Of a DNA stretch of 34,551 bases, positions 16,447 through 25,060 are shown piece after piece. The DNA comes from Rubrivivax sp. (GTDB lineage: Bacteria > Pseudomonadota > Gammaproteobacteria > Burkholderiales > Burkholderiaceae_C): contig JAHECC010000021.1 in NCBI GenBank assembly GCA_024641965.1, positions 1-34,551 of the forward strand. Reading direction: 5' to 3'. The notes beneath the pieces were generated by a model. It was not told the origin of the DNA and did not search any database. It saw only the letters and a program-made list of their open reading frames with translations. Within the stretch, counting starts at the first letter, position 1, and every line of letters starts with the position of its first letter. Both the position numbers and the translations under genes were made by a program.

Positions 16447-17904
16447 GTGCGCAGGCACATCCTGAGCACGTTGGCAGCCACGCTGTTGGCCGGCTGCGTC
16501 ATGGGCCCGGACTACAAACGCCCCGAGCTGGTGACTCCGAATGCCTTCCACTACGCGACGAAGGACGCGGTGGAGGCTAGCGACACGCTGTGGTGGCGCC
16601 AGTTCGGCGACCCGGTGCTCGACGGCCTGATCGACGAGGCGCTGGCGCACAACAGCAATATCGCCATCGCCGCGGCCAACGTGCAGCAGGCTTCCGCGCT
16701 GCTGACGCAAGCGCGCTCGCAGTTCTTCCCGCAGGTCGGCTACGGTGGCGGCGCCACGCGCGAGCGCAACCGCGAGCCGGCTTTCGCCGCGCAACTGCCG
16801 AACTACCCGAACCCGACCAGTGCCTACCAGGCGGTGTTGTCTGCAACCTGGGAGATCGACCTGTGGGGCCGCGTGCAGCGCCAGTCCGAGGCGGTGCTGG
16901 CCGACGTGCTGGCCACCGAGCAGGCGCGGCGTGGCGTGATCCTGTCGCTGGTGGCCTCGGTATGCAACAGCTACCTGCAGCTGCGCGGGCTGGATGCGCA
17001 GCTCGAGGTGGCGAAGCAGACGCTGGGCACCTACGGCGAATCGGTCGATCTTTTCAAGCTGCAGTTCGAGTACGGCCAAGTGTCGATGATGAACGTGGCG
17101 CAGGCCGAGTCGCAGTACGAGTCGGCCGCCGCGCAGATCCCGCTGATCGAGTCGCAGATGGCGCAGACGGAGAACGCGCTGGCAGTACTGATCGGCCGCG
17201 ACCCCGGCCCGATCGCCCGCGGCAAGACAATCGACGAGCTGAAGCTGCCCAGCGTGCCCGCGGGCCTGCCCTCGGAATTGCTCGAACGCCGCCCCGACCT
17301 GCTGCAGTCCGAACAGCAGCTGATCGCGGCGAACGCGCAGATCGGCGCGGCCAAGGCGCTTTACTTCCCGAGCATCTCGCTCACCGGCGCCTTCGGCGGC
17401 GCCAGCGGGGACCTGTCCAACCTGTTCAAGGGCAGTGCGCGCGTGTGGAGCTATGGCGGCTCGGTCATCGGCCCGATCTTCAGCTTCGGCGCGGTCAGCG
17501 GCCAGGTGGCGCAGGCCGAGGCCGGCCAGCTGGCCGCGCTGGAGAGCTACAAGCTGTCGATCCGCAATGCCTTCGGCGACGTCGACAACGCGCTGGTCGC
17601 GAACACCAAGCTGCGCGAGCAACTGGCCGCGCAGATCAAGCTGGTGGCGGCGCTGAAGGAATACAACGAGCTCGCGCGGCTGCAATACGAAGGCGGATAC
17701 ACCAGCTACTCCACCGTGCTGCAGGCCGAACAGGCGCTGTTCCCGGCAGAGCTGAACCAGGCCTCGGTACGCGCCTCGTTGTTCGCCTCGGCGGTGAACA
17801 TCTACAAGGCGATGGGTGGCGGCTGGGTCACGCTGGCCGACCAGCGCACCCACAGCACGCCGAGCCCACCGCCGATCAGCGCGCTGCCACCACCGCTGTT
17901 CTGA
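16447..17904 (+). CDS. Outer-membrane efflux channel lipoprotein (OprM/NodT family)
   Basis: A 485-residue TolC-like protein. It starts with GTG; the signal peptide ends in the lipobox LLAGC (Cys17) followed by VMGPDYKRPELVTP, the standard NodT-family N-terminus. ASDTLWWRQFGDPVLDGLID is the conserved W-W-x-x-F-x-D-P-x-L motif. Two outer-membrane efflux repeats follow (about 60-250 and 270-460), with ELLERRPDLLQSEQQLIAAN marking the second. It forms the trimeric exit duct for the adjacent RND pump. The C-terminus is Pro/Ser-rich (PSPPPISALPPPLF). The GTG lies 1 nt after the pump stop. Confidence 0.94.
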   Translation: MRRHILSTLAATLLAGCVMGPDYKRPELVTPNAFHYATKDAVEASDTLWWRQFGDPVLDGLIDEALAHNSNIAIAAANVQQASALLTQARSQFFPQVGYGGGATRERNREPAFAAQLPNYPNPTSAYQAVLSATWEIDLWGRVQRQSEAVLADVLATEQARRGVILSLVASVCNSYLQLRGLDAQLEVAKQTLGTYGESVDLFKLQFEYGQVSMMNVAQAESQYESAAAQIPLIESQMAQTENALAVLIGRDPGPIARGKTIDELKLPSVPAGLPSELLERRPDLLQSEQQLIAANAQIGAAKALYFPSISLTGAFGGASGDLSNLFKGSARVWSYGGSVIGPIFSFGAVSGQVAQAEAGQLAALESYKLSIRNAFGDVDNALVANTKLREQLAAQIKLVAALKEYNELARLQYEGGYTSYSTVLQAEQALFPAELNQASVRASLFASAVNIYKAMGGGWVTLADQRTHSTPSPPPISALPPPLF

Positions 17905-17972
17905 AAGGTGGCATTCGACCCGCATTTCCTGCCATAGGCGCGCCACGGCGCTGCCTAGACTCGCGCGTCGAG

Positions 17973-17988
17973 CGCTCTGCCTAGAGCG
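17973..17988 (+). repeat. Short hairpin downstream of the efflux operon
   Basis: CGCTCT (17973-17978) and AGAGCG (17983-17988) form a perfect 6-bp stem with a GCCT tetraloop, 69 nt after the efflux channel stop. No T-run follows, so it is not a classical terminator. A TAGACT at 17956-17961 could serve as a weak -10 for the downstream HDOD gene, but no -35 supports it. Confidence 0.3.
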
Positions 17989-18131
17989 GAAGGACGGCCA
18001 GTGAAGATGCCTCAGTGTCGCGTTGTTTGTCTATGTTCGTGCCGCGCGAGCGGTGCGGGCGCGCCTGCCATGAGCACGCCGAATTGCTCCCAAGCGCTCA
18101 GCCCGAAACGCGCAGCGCGGAGGGTAGGCCA

Positions 18132-19478
18132 TTGAGCGCCTGGTTGTCGCGCCTGTTCGGCCGCGGCGGCGACACGGCGGCTCCGCCGGCGCCGCCAGCG
18201 ACACGACTGCCCGTGGCCAGCGCACCTCGTGCGGCAACACGCCTGCCGGCCTCCACCGCGGCGCCACCAGCCGTGCCACCGCTGCCGGTGGCACGCCGGC
18301 CGCTGATCGACCGCGAAGGCCGCCTGGCCGGTTTCGAATTCCCCTTGCCCGAGTTGCTGCAACGACGCCTGTCCCAGGGTGCCGACGACACCGTGCTCGG
18401 GGCGCATCTCAGCGCCTGGATCGCGGCCACGCGTCCGGTGGCCGAATCGGGCCGTGTCGCACTGCTGGCGCTGCCCAGCACACTGTCGTCGCAATGGCTG
18501 GCACGGCCGGCGCTGCTGTCGCAATTGAAGAACCAATGGCTGGTGCTGCAGGCTGACGCCTTCGACGAAGGACGGGCCCCGACCTTGGACGCGCTGCGTG
18601 CCACAGGCGCGGTGCTCGGCGCAGCCCGGTCCCCTCGGCGCGGCGCGGGTTTCGTGCACATCGACGCCGACGGCGTCGAGCGTGGCGCGACGGTCTTGGC
18701 CGTCGCCGCCTGCCGCAGCGCGGCGCCGCGCGCGCGCATCGTCGTCGCGGGCCTGGCCAACGTCGACGATGTCGAGGCCGTGCTCGCCGCCGGCGCCGAC
18801 ATGGCCACGGGCCACCATGACCGCCAGGGCGCGCCGCGCGGTGCGGTGCCGCTTCCCCCCGCCATGGCACGCGTCACGCGGCTGTTGAACCAGGTGCTGC
18901 AGGACGCCGAATTGTCCGAGATCGCAGCCGAACTGCGCTCCGACGTGAGCCTGTCCTACGAACTGCTGCGCCATGCCAACAGCCCGCTGCTCGGTCTGCA
19001 GCGCCGGGTCGAGGCCACCGACCAGGCGGTGATGCTGCTCGGCCGCGACTCGATCTATCGCTGGCTGTGCGCGCGGCTGCTGGCCGCGCTGCCCGGCCGT
19101 GCCGCGGCGCGGGCCCTGCAGGAGATCGCGTTGGCACGCGCACTGTTGTTCGAGCGCCTCGCCGGCGCCGTCGGAGCGCCTGCGCCGACGCTGTACACGA
19201 TGGGCCTGCTGTCGCTGCTGGACGTGATGGTACCGATGCCGATGGCCGAGGCGGTGGCGCCATTGAAGCTGCCGCCGGATGTGCAGGCGGCACTGGTGGA
19301 GCGGCGCGGCCCCTGGGCACCGCTACTGGCCATGGCGGCCGCGCTCGAGCGCGGCGACCTGGCCACGGCCGGCACGCACGCCGAGCGCTACGGCGGCCTG
19401 CCGGCCGTGCTGGCCGCCAACGAGGCCGCGTGGCATGCAGCCGGGCAGTCGGCGTCGCTGCTGTGGGTCAAAGCCTGA
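18132..19478 (+). CDS. HDOD-domain signalling protein with degenerate EAL-like N-terminus
   Basis: About 448 residues. After a positively charged start (SAWLSRLFGRGG) and a Pro/Ala-rich linker, residues about 55-225 resemble an EAL domain in the YuxH arrangement (ARRPLIDREGRLAGFEFPL), but the EAL triplet is lost (FEF). Hence no c-di-GMP phosphodiesterase activity is expected. An HDOD domain follows from about residue 240 (ELSEIAAELRSDVSLSYELL, then RHANSPLLGL). HDOD proteins act in regulation and lack the HD catalytic pair. I chose TTG 18132 because GGAGGG lies 7 nt upstream; GTG 18015 and ATG 18033 give longer, Arg-rich, unconserved N-termini. Confidence 0.82.
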   Translation: MSAWLSRLFGRGGDTAAPPAPPATRLPVASAPRAATRLPASTAAPPAVPPLPVARRPLIDREGRLAGFEFPLPELLQRRLSQGADDTVLGAHLSAWIAATRPVAESGRVALLALPSTLSSQWLARPALLSQLKNQWLVLQADAFDEGRAPTLDALRATGAVLGAARSPRRGAGFVHIDADGVERGATVLAVAACRSAAPRARIVVAGLANVDDVEAVLAAGADMATGHHDRQGAPRGAVPLPPAMARVTRLLNQVLQDAELSEIAAELRSDVSLSYELLRHANSPLLGLQRRVEATDQAVMLLGRDSIYRWLCARLLAALPGRAAARALQEIALARALLFERLAGAVGAPAPTLYTMGLLSLLDVMVPMPMAEAVAPLKLPPDVQAALVERRGPWAPLLAMAAALERGDLATAGTHAERYGGLPAVLAANEAAWHAAGQSASLLWVKA

Positions 19479-19502
19479 GGCATCGGCTTGCGATCTGAAC
19501 GC

Positions 19503-19940
19503 TCAACGCGTCCAGTAGTCGGTCTTCGACAACAGGCCGGCGTCGACCTTCAACTGCAGGCGCCCGTCGGCTGAGATCGACAGCCCCGCCGGGAAGCTCT
19601 TGCCGGCGCGCGGCGCATACACCGTGCCGCCGCCCCAACCGCCGCCCGCAGCCTTGAACCCCGACAGGATCTGCAGCCCCATGATCGGGCGTTTGCGCAA
19701 CGCCGCGTCGGAGTTGTTGGCATCGTGCAGCGGCTTGCCGTCCTTGGTGGGCTCCTTCAGCCAGACGATCTTGCCGTTGTAGACCACGCTGCCGTCGGCC
19801 GCCTTGGCAGCGCTGACCTCGACCTTGGATGCGCCGTCGTCGGTGAGCCAGGTGCCGACGATGGCCTCGGCGGACGCCGCCGCGCCGGTCGCCATGCAAG
19901 CACCCCACAGCAGCACCGACTTCGCGAGGCGGTTGGTCAA
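19503..19940 (-). CDS. DUF2147 secreted/periplasmic protein
   Basis: About 145 residues. A signal peptide (TNRLAKSVLLWGACMATG, cleavage near AAASA) precedes a DUF2147 domain. GTWLTDDGASKVEVS, GKIVWLKEPTKDGKPLHDAN, RPIMGLQILSGFK and GTVYAPRAGKSFPA are the successive family motifs. Related proteins are small periplasmic beta-barrels of unknown function. The TTG at 19940 overlaps the upstream TGA as TTGA and places the signal peptide directly at the N-terminus; the only ATG near the N-terminus (19895) would remove most of it. A further in-frame TTG lies at 19964. It is the last gene of the slt operon. Confidence 0.85.
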   Translation of the reverse strand: MTNRLAKSVLLWGACMATGAAASAEAIVGTWLTDDGASKVEVSAAKAADGSVVYNGKIVWLKEPTKDGKPLHDANNSDAALRKRPIMGLQILSGFKAAGGGWGGGTVYAPRAGKSFPAGLSISADGRLQLKVDAGLLSKTDYWTR

Positions 19941-20902
19941 GCGAGGCGTCTCAGCGCGCGCCAACGATTCAATCGCGCGATGCTGGCATCGGGCGCGAGA
20001 TATTGGGGCGCAATCGACTCCAGCGCACTCGGTCGTATGTCCAGAGCCTTGAGATCCGGCAACTGCCGGGTGGCGACGTTGGGCACCTGCATCGACCTCA
20101 CGTTGTCGCGCGACATCAGCGGAACGCCAGGCAGCATCTCCATGGCCCAGGCCTGCAACTCACCCATCGAATCCGGCAGTGCGATCAACTTGCGTTCGTG
20201 CCCCGAAACCCGGCCAGCCAATTGCACCAGTTCACCCAGCGTGAAGATGCGCGGGCCGACACACTCGAAAGTCTGACCCGCAGTCGCCGGGTCGAACAGG
20301 CAATGCGCGACGGCTGCAGCGACATCCTCCACCCATACCGGCTGGAACTGTGCCGACAAGCCGGCCATCGGTAACACCGGGAACACCGCCTGCAATGCGG
20401 CAAACAGATTCAGGAAACGATCCTCGGCCCCGAAGATGACCGAGGGACGCAGCAGCGTCAGGTCCAGCGGCGCAGCCTGCAATGCTGCCTCGCCTGCAGC
20501 CTTGCTGCGCAGGTAGTCTGAAGGCGCCGTTGCGCTGACGCCGAGCGCGCTGATGTGAATCACGCGCCTGACATTTGCTGCTGTGCATGCGGCTGCCAGG
20601 CGCTGCGCCAGACGCACATGCACGCGCTCGAACTCGGCGGCGCTGCCATGCAGGATGGCAATCAGGTTGACCACGGCGTCATGCCCAGCCACCAGCCGCG
20701 CCAGCACGTCCTCGTCGTGCACATCACATTCGATCGGGTCCACAGTCGGCAGGAATTGCACGCATCTGGCATGCGACAGGCGGCGCGTCGGCACGGTGAT
20801 GCGCACGCCAGCGCCACCGCCCTGCTCGACCAGGCGCTCGCACACCGCGCGGCCCACGAAACCGGTGCCGCCCAGCAGCAGAACTCGCTTCATCTGGCTC
20901 AA
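19937..20902 (-). CDS. NAD(P)-binding NDUFA9-like protein (atypical SDR)
   Basis: Up to 321 residues of the atypical short-chain dehydrogenase group related to the complex I subunit NDUFA9. The dinucleotide motif LLLGGTGFVG is at the N-terminus. HISALGVSATAPSDYLRSKA contains the Tyr-x-x-x-Lys-type segment in altered form (YLRSK), and TLLRPSVIFGAEDRFLN is characteristic. It is probably a cofactor-binding rather than a classical dehydrogenase protein. The TTG at 20902 overlaps the slt stop (TTGA) and has AGGA 6 nt upstream; the ATG at 20893, three codons in, is the alternative. In Burkholderiales this gene commonly follows a lytic transglycosylase gene, as here. Confidence 0.9.
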   Translation of the reverse strand: MSQMKRVLLLGGTGFVGRAVCERLVEQGGGAGVRITVPTRRLSHARCVQFLPTVDPIECDVHDEDVLARLVAGHDAVVNLIAILHGSAAEFERVHVRLAQRLAAACTAANVRRVIHISALGVSATAPSDYLRSKAAGEAALQAAPLDLTLLRPSVIFGAEDRFLNLFAALQAVFPVLPMAGLSAQFQPVWVEDVAAAVAHCLFDPATAGQTFECVGPRIFTLGELVQLAGRVSGHERKLIALPDSMGELQAWAMEMLPGVPLMSRDNVRSMQVPNVATRQLPDLKALDIRPSALESIAPQYLAPDASIARLNRWRALRRLA

Positions 20903-22974
20903 GGTATTTCCTTGTTGGTTGCCGGGCTGCTCGCCTCGCGCGGCCCGATTTGCGGCCCCAGACGCGACTTCAGCGATTCAGGCTTACCGCTCAGCAGCGC
21001 GCCGTAGTAGACCGAGTTGGAAAGCACCTTCTTCACGTAGTCGCGCGTCTCGGCGAACGGGATGTTTTCCGCCCACGCAGCGGGCTCCAGCAATGGGCCA
21101 TCGCGCCAACGCCGCGGCCGGCCCGGGCCGGCGTTGTAGGCCGCAGCCGCCAGTGCTTGCGAGCCCTGAAAGTCGTCCAGCACCAGCTTCAGATAGGCCG
21201 TGCCCAGCTTCAGGTTGACGTCACGATCCGTGATCATGTCCTGCTTGTAGTCCATGCCGATCTTCTTCGCCGTCCAGCGTGCCGTCGCCGGCATGATCTG
21301 CATCAGGCCGGACGCCCCCACGTGGGAGCGCGCATCCATGATGAAGCGCGATTCCTGGCGGATCAGGCCATACAAATAGGCCGGGTCCAGGCCGATCGCG
21401 CCGGCTTGTGCCACGACATCCTTGCGGAAGGGCATCGGGAAGCGCTGCGCCATGTCGACCTCGCTGCGCGTACGGTCGCTGGTGTTGATACAACGATCCC
21501 ACACTTCGTTGTCGCAGGCCAGTTGGGCGGCCGCCAGCAACTGCCGATCATCAAGGCCACGCAGCGTGAAATTCCATTCACGAACGCCCTCGCTGCGCAA
21601 GCCGATGCCAATGAGCAGCAAGGCCCGCTTGAAGCCGGGAGTTCGCGCCGCAGCATCACGTTCGGCAGCCGTCAGCGGCACAGGGCTGGCCGGCAAGACC
21701 ATCGTGCCCCCCAGATCCTCCAGCGCGAGCTTGCCGTAGAAATGCATCTGACCGGCGATCGACTCGAGCGCCTGCTTCGCGGCCAGGCGCGCGGCTTCAC
21801 CGTCCGGGCCGGGCGCCGCCTGGCCCCGCATTGCCCTGGCCCGCCAGTACACCCAGGCCGGATCGTTCTGCTCCGACGTGCTCATGGCGCCCGCTGCGTT
21901 CGCGACCAAGGCCCACCGTTCAGCGTCGGGTCCGTCGTAGCGCAACGCCGAGCGCAGCTGCCAGGCCAGCATGTCGTCGGACCAGGGCGCAAGCTCCAGC
22001 TTGCCCGCGGGCAGATCGCGACGCAGTTGCCAGGCGCGTTGGTAGTACGACGCCGCCTCGGGAAGCAGGCTTTGCGCCGCCTGCTTGCCGGCGCCGGCCC
22101 AGGCCAGCGCTGCAAGATGTTTCGGCAAAACCGCTTGCCAGCGCGCCTTGAGTTGAGCGGCCGCAGCCTCGTTGTCTTTCGCCGCCAGGCGCAACAGGGC
22201 CAAGGTGGCCAACTCCGTCGACACGGCATCGCCGCGTGGCGCAAGCTGCTTGAGGTAGCGCTCGGGGTTCTGTGCCATCGCCGCCACCGCCACCGAGGCT
22301 GCCGGGCTGATCAGGGATACCGCCGAGCGCGCCACGGCCGGCCGGTTCGCTTCGATCGACAAGCGGGCCTTCTGCCAGGCGTCCTGTTCGGTGAATTTCC
22401 CGGCGGCGTAAAGGTTGCTGGCCAGCAGGTCGCAGCCATCGTCCGCATCGCGCTGGGCAAACCATGCCCTGCGAGCCGCTTCGCGCACATCGATGCCGCC
22501 CAGGTGCTGGGTCAGCAACTCATAACACGTGACCTCGCGGTCGTCGTTCATGCGAAAACGCGGGAAGTCGCGGCTGAAGTTGACCCAGTCGCGCCGCTTG
22601 CCCAGTTCCAGCAACCAGTCGTTGCGCAGCCTGTCCTCGACATAGGTACCGGGCCAGCGCGCGTAGAAGGCCTCGAGCTCGTCGACGGTCGCGGTGCCGA
22701 GCCGGTTGGTCAGCTCCCAGTACTCCACCCATTGCGCCAACGGGTTCTGCCGAGCGGCAACCGTGGCAGCGACAAGACGTGCCTTGTCCTTCTTGCGCAG
22801 GGCGTCACGGGCGTCGAGCACCACCTGATGCTCGTTCTGGGCTTGCACCAAGCCAGCGCCCAGGCACAGCAAGATGCCCAAGCAGGCCCATCGCAGACGG
22901 CGCGCGGGACGTCGGAGGTGGAATCGACACGTAGTTGCAGCCACTGCGTCGAGCATGGATTGAATACGGTTCAT
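20899..22974 (-). CDS. slt: Soluble lytic murein transglycosylase (Slt70-like)
   Basis: A 691-residue periplasmic enzyme that cleaves peptidoglycan glycan strands to 1,6-anhydromuropeptides. A basic N-region and hydrophobic core (ACLGILLCLGAGLVQA) form the signal peptide. A long alpha-helical superhelix (the U/L domains) occupies about 40-500. The C-terminal goose-lysozyme-like SLT domain has the catalytic Glu541 in LIRQESRF, then ASGLMQIMPATA and AAAAYNAGPGRPRRW. I chose ATG 22974 because the signal peptide follows; the frame is open another 48 codons upstream without similarity. ATG 22956 is possible. The NDUFA9-like gene follows by overlap. Confidence 0.93.
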   Translation of the reverse strand: MNRIQSMLDAVAATTCRFHLRRPARRLRWACLGILLCLGAGLVQAQNEHQVVLDARDALRKKDKARLVAATVAARQNPLAQWVEYWELTNRLGTATVDELEAFYARWPGTYVEDRLRNDWLLELGKRRDWVNFSRDFPRFRMNDDREVTCYELLTQHLGGIDVREAARRAWFAQRDADDGCDLLASNLYAAGKFTEQDAWQKARLSIEANRPAVARSAVSLISPAASVAVAAMAQNPERYLKQLAPRGDAVSTELATLALLRLAAKDNEAAAAQLKARWQAVLPKHLAALAWAGAGKQAAQSLLPEAASYYQRAWQLRRDLPAGKLELAPWSDDMLAWQLRSALRYDGPDAERWALVANAAGAMSTSEQNDPAWVYWRARAMRGQAAPGPDGEAARLAAKQALESIAGQMHFYGKLALEDLGGTMVLPASPVPLTAAERDAAARTPGFKRALLLIGIGLRSEGVREWNFTLRGLDDRQLLAAAQLACDNEVWDRCINTSDRTRSEVDMAQRFPMPFRKDVVAQAGAIGLDPAYLYGLIRQESRFIMDARSHVGASGLMQIMPATARWTAKKIGMDYKQDMITDRDVNLKLGTAYLKLVLDDFQGSQALAAAAYNAGPGRPRRWRDGPLLEPAAWAENIPFAETRDYVKKVLSNSVYYGALLSGKPESLKSRLGPQIGPREASSPATNKEIP

Positions 22975-23065
22975 GGTTCGTCGCACAGCGTGGATTTTCG
23001 CACTCTGCTGGCGCTGCGCGTGCGAAGGTCGCTGCTTCGGGGGCGCTGGTGTGAGATGCCAACGA

Positions 23066-23455
23066 TCAGCCCTTGCTGCTGGCACTGCGTCGGGATCCTT
23101 CAAGTGGCGGTAGCGCACGCGCCTGCGCCTTGGCGCGCAGCGCAGCCTCGACGGCCAGCCGCGCCCAGGGCCGCATCAGCTCGGGCGACTCCAAGGCCTG
23201 CGGCGGTACGGTCCAGTAGCTCATCGTCACCGGCTTGCCCTTGCCCTCGTAGACGAAGGGCTCGCATCCCGCCTCGGCGAATGCCGGCCGGGTCATCGTG
23301 TCGGTCTTCAGGTACAGCCTGTCATAGGCGATGAGGGCCATGAAGAGCCCGTCGATGCGCAGGCCGTGGCCGCCGAACATGCGCCTCGACTGCAGCGCGC
23401 CCATCGGCGCCAGCAACTCCAGGCAGTGATCGACCATTGCATTTCGGTCTGCCAT
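23066..23455 (-). CDS. TfoX/Sxy N-terminal domain protein
   Basis: A 129-residue single-domain TfoX_N protein. The motif RRMFGGHGLRIDGLFMALI is the family signature, followed by LYLKTDTMTRPAF and KPVTMSYWTVPPQAL. Full-length TfoX/Sxy regulates natural competence in gammaproteobacteria; these short betaproteobacterial paralogues have only the N-terminal domain, so a competence role is unproven. The start ATG 23455 has GGGGA 8 nt upstream. The C-terminus is basic and Ser-rich (GSRRSASSKG). It is divergent from the cyclo-ligase gene. Confidence 0.88.
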   Translation of the reverse strand: MADRNAMVDHCLELLAPMGALQSRRMFGGHGLRIDGLFMALIAYDRLYLKTDTMTRPAFAEAGCEPFVYEGKGKPVTMSYWTVPPQALESPELMRPWARLAVEAALRAKAQARALPPLEGSRRSASSKG

Positions 23456-23507
23456 TTGCACGTCCCCGACACCGACACTTCGTCAGTCTAGGTTTGCCAC
23501 CCTCACA

Positions 23508-24128
23508 ATGCCAAGCTTTCCTTCCCGCCGCACCATGGACGATTCATTGAAGATGAGCCTCGAGCCGATGCGCGACAAGGCCACGCTGCGCCGCCAGCTG
23601 CAAGGCGAGCGCCAGTCCATGGTCGACCGCCACCAGCGCTCGGTGCACCTGCAGGAGGTGCTGCGCGTGTGGTTGGTGGGTCGCAACGAGCGCACCATCG
23701 GTGCATATTGGCCCATCAAGGGCGAGTTCGATGCCTTGCCGGCATTGTTCCGCTGGAGCGAGGCCGAAGCCGGCCGCCGCATCGGCCTGCCGGTGATCAA
23801 CCGCGACACCAAGCAATTGCGCTTTCACGTCTGGTTTCCGGGTTGCCCGATGGAAGAAGACGCCTACGGCATCCCCAAGCCGAAGGACACCGAGGCTTTC
23901 GAGCCCGAACTGCTGCTGGTGCCCTGCGTCGGCTTCGGCCCCAAGGGTTTGCGACTGGGTTATGGCGGTGGCTTCTATGACCGCACCCTGGCGGCACTGC
24001 GGCCGCGGCCGTTCACGGTGGGCGTCGGTTATGCGCACGGCTATGTGCCGTGGCTGACGCCCGAGCCGCACGACGTGCCGCTGGATGCGATGCTGGTCGA
24101 GGACGGCGTGGTGCACCAGCGCGGTTAG
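23508..24128 (+). CDS. 5-formyltetrahydrofolate cyclo-ligase
   Basis: Up to 206 residues. The enzyme converts 5-formyl-THF to 5,10-methenyl-THF with ATP, in the cytoplasm. RDKATLRRQLQGERQSM is the basic N-terminal helix, IGAYWPIKGEFD the folate region, LLLVPCVGFGPKGLRLGYGG and GGFYDRTL the ATP/substrate loop (G-x-G-G-G-x-YDR). The start is uncertain: ATGs at 23508, 23535, 23553 and 23568 are in frame and none has a convincing Shine-Dalgarno; homology begins around 23568. The stop is 9 nt from that of convergent metF, so two folate genes meet tail to tail. Confidence 0.93.
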   Translation: MPSFPSRRTMDDSLKMSLEPMRDKATLRRQLQGERQSMVDRHQRSVHLQEVLRVWLVGRNERTIGAYWPIKGEFDALPALFRWSEAEAGRRIGLPVINRDTKQLRFHVWFPGCPMEEDAYGIPKPKDTEAFEPELLLVPCVGFGPKGLRLGYGGGFYDRTLAALRPRPFTVGVGYAHGYVPWLTPEPHDVPLDAMLVEDGVVHQRG

Positions 24129-24137
24129 CCTCTGGCC

Positions 24138-24986
24138 TCAGCTTGCGCCATACCCCAGGCGCCGGCAGAGCTCGAGCGTCAGCGCCGACTGGTTCATCGT
24201 GTAGAAGTGGATGCCGGGTGCGCCGCCGGCGATCAGCCGCTCGCACAGTTGCGTGATCACATCCAGGCCGAAGGCGCGGATCGAGGCCGCGTCGTCCATG
24301 AAACCTTCCATCTTCAAGGTCACCCAACGCGGGATCTCGATGCCGTCGCGCGCCGAGAACTGCGCGATCTTTGAGAAATTGTGGAAGGGCATGATGCCCG
24401 GCACCACGGGCACGGACGCGCCCAGCGCGCGGGTCTGCTCGACGAAGTGGAAATAGGCGTCCGGGTTGAAGAAGAACTGCGTGATCGCTGAATTCGCGCC
24501 GCGCTTCACCTTGTCCACATAGTGCTGCAGGTCGCGCTGGCTGTAACGCTGCTCGGGGTGGTATTCGGGATAGGCCGCGACCTCGATGAACCAGTCGGCG
24601 CCCTGCGTCTCCCGCACGAACTGCACGAGCTCGCCGGCGTAGCGGAACTCGCCTGCCGTGGCAGTACCGCTGGGCAGGTCGCCACGCAGCGCCACGAGGC
24701 GCCGGATGTTCTGTGCACGGTAGCTGTCCAGAATTGCGGCGATGCCGGCACGCGTGCTGCCCACGCAGGACAGGTGCGGCGCGGCCTCGAAACCCGCCTG
24801 GGCGATGGCGCGCACGGTGTTCAGCGTCTTCTCGCGCGTCGAACCGCCCGCGCCGTAGGTGACGCTGAAGAATTCGGGCTGCAGCGCGCCGAGCTGGCGC
24901 ACCACGTCCTTCAGTTTGTCGTCGCCGACGGGGGTGTTCGGCGGGAAGAACTCGAAGCTGATCGGCACGGATTGAGGGCTGCTCAT
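24138..24986 (-). CDS. metF: 5,10-methylenetetrahydrofolate reductase
   Basis: A 282-residue FAD-dependent reductase that makes 5-methyl-THF for methionine synthesis. SFEFFPPNTP holds the catalytic Glu12 (equivalent to Glu28 of the E. coli enzyme). FFSVTYGAGGSTREKT, LVALRGDLPSG and ITQFFFNPDAYFHFV are conserved family motifs, and PGIHFYTMNQSALTLEL closes the barrel. The ATG at 24986 has GGAG 6 nt upstream; a TTG two codons earlier is less likely. It lies 74 nt downstream of ahcY on the same strand, so it is probably in the same transcript and under the SAH riboswitch's promoter. Confidence 0.96.
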   Translation of the reverse strand: MSSPQSVPISFEFFPPNTPVGDDKLKDVVRQLGALQPEFFSVTYGAGGSTREKTLNTVRAIAQAGFEAAPHLSCVGSTRAGIAAILDSYRAQNIRRLVALRGDLPSGTATAGEFRYAGELVQFVRETQGADWFIEVAAYPEYHPEQRYSQRDLQHYVDKVKRGANSAITQFFFNPDAYFHFVEQTRALGASVPVVPGIMPFHNFSKIAQFSARDGIEIPRWVTLKMEGFMDDAASIRAFGLDVITQLCERLIAGGAPGIHFYTMNQSALTLELCRRLGYGAS

Positions 24987-25060
24987 GTCCAACTCCAGAC
25001 GTAGCGGATCGACCCCCGCGCGCGGGCACGCGGGAAGCCGTCAGCGGTGTAGCGTTCCGA

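Noticed and set aside
12438-16502. A 1354-codon open frame on the minus strand opposite the RND adaptor and pump genes
   Set aside because: Its sequence is a low-complexity mix rich in His, Arg, Gln and Asp with no domain; it mirrors a high-GC third-position bias of the real plus-strand genes.
16306-17946. A 546-codon minus-strand frame opposite the outer-membrane channel gene
   Set aside because: It has no family resemblance and is fully antisense to the clear OprM/NodT-type gene.
20950-23334. A 794-codon open frame on the plus strand opposite slt
   Set aside because: The minus-strand frame is an unmistakable Slt70-like protein with intact catalytic motifs; the plus frame has no recognisable family and is an antisense shadow.
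23456-23507. Place where 6S RNA often lies, upstream of the 5-formyltetrahydrofolate cyclo-ligase gene
   Set aside because: Only 52 nt separate it from the divergent TfoX-like gene, too short for a 6S RNA, and no fitting fold is seen.
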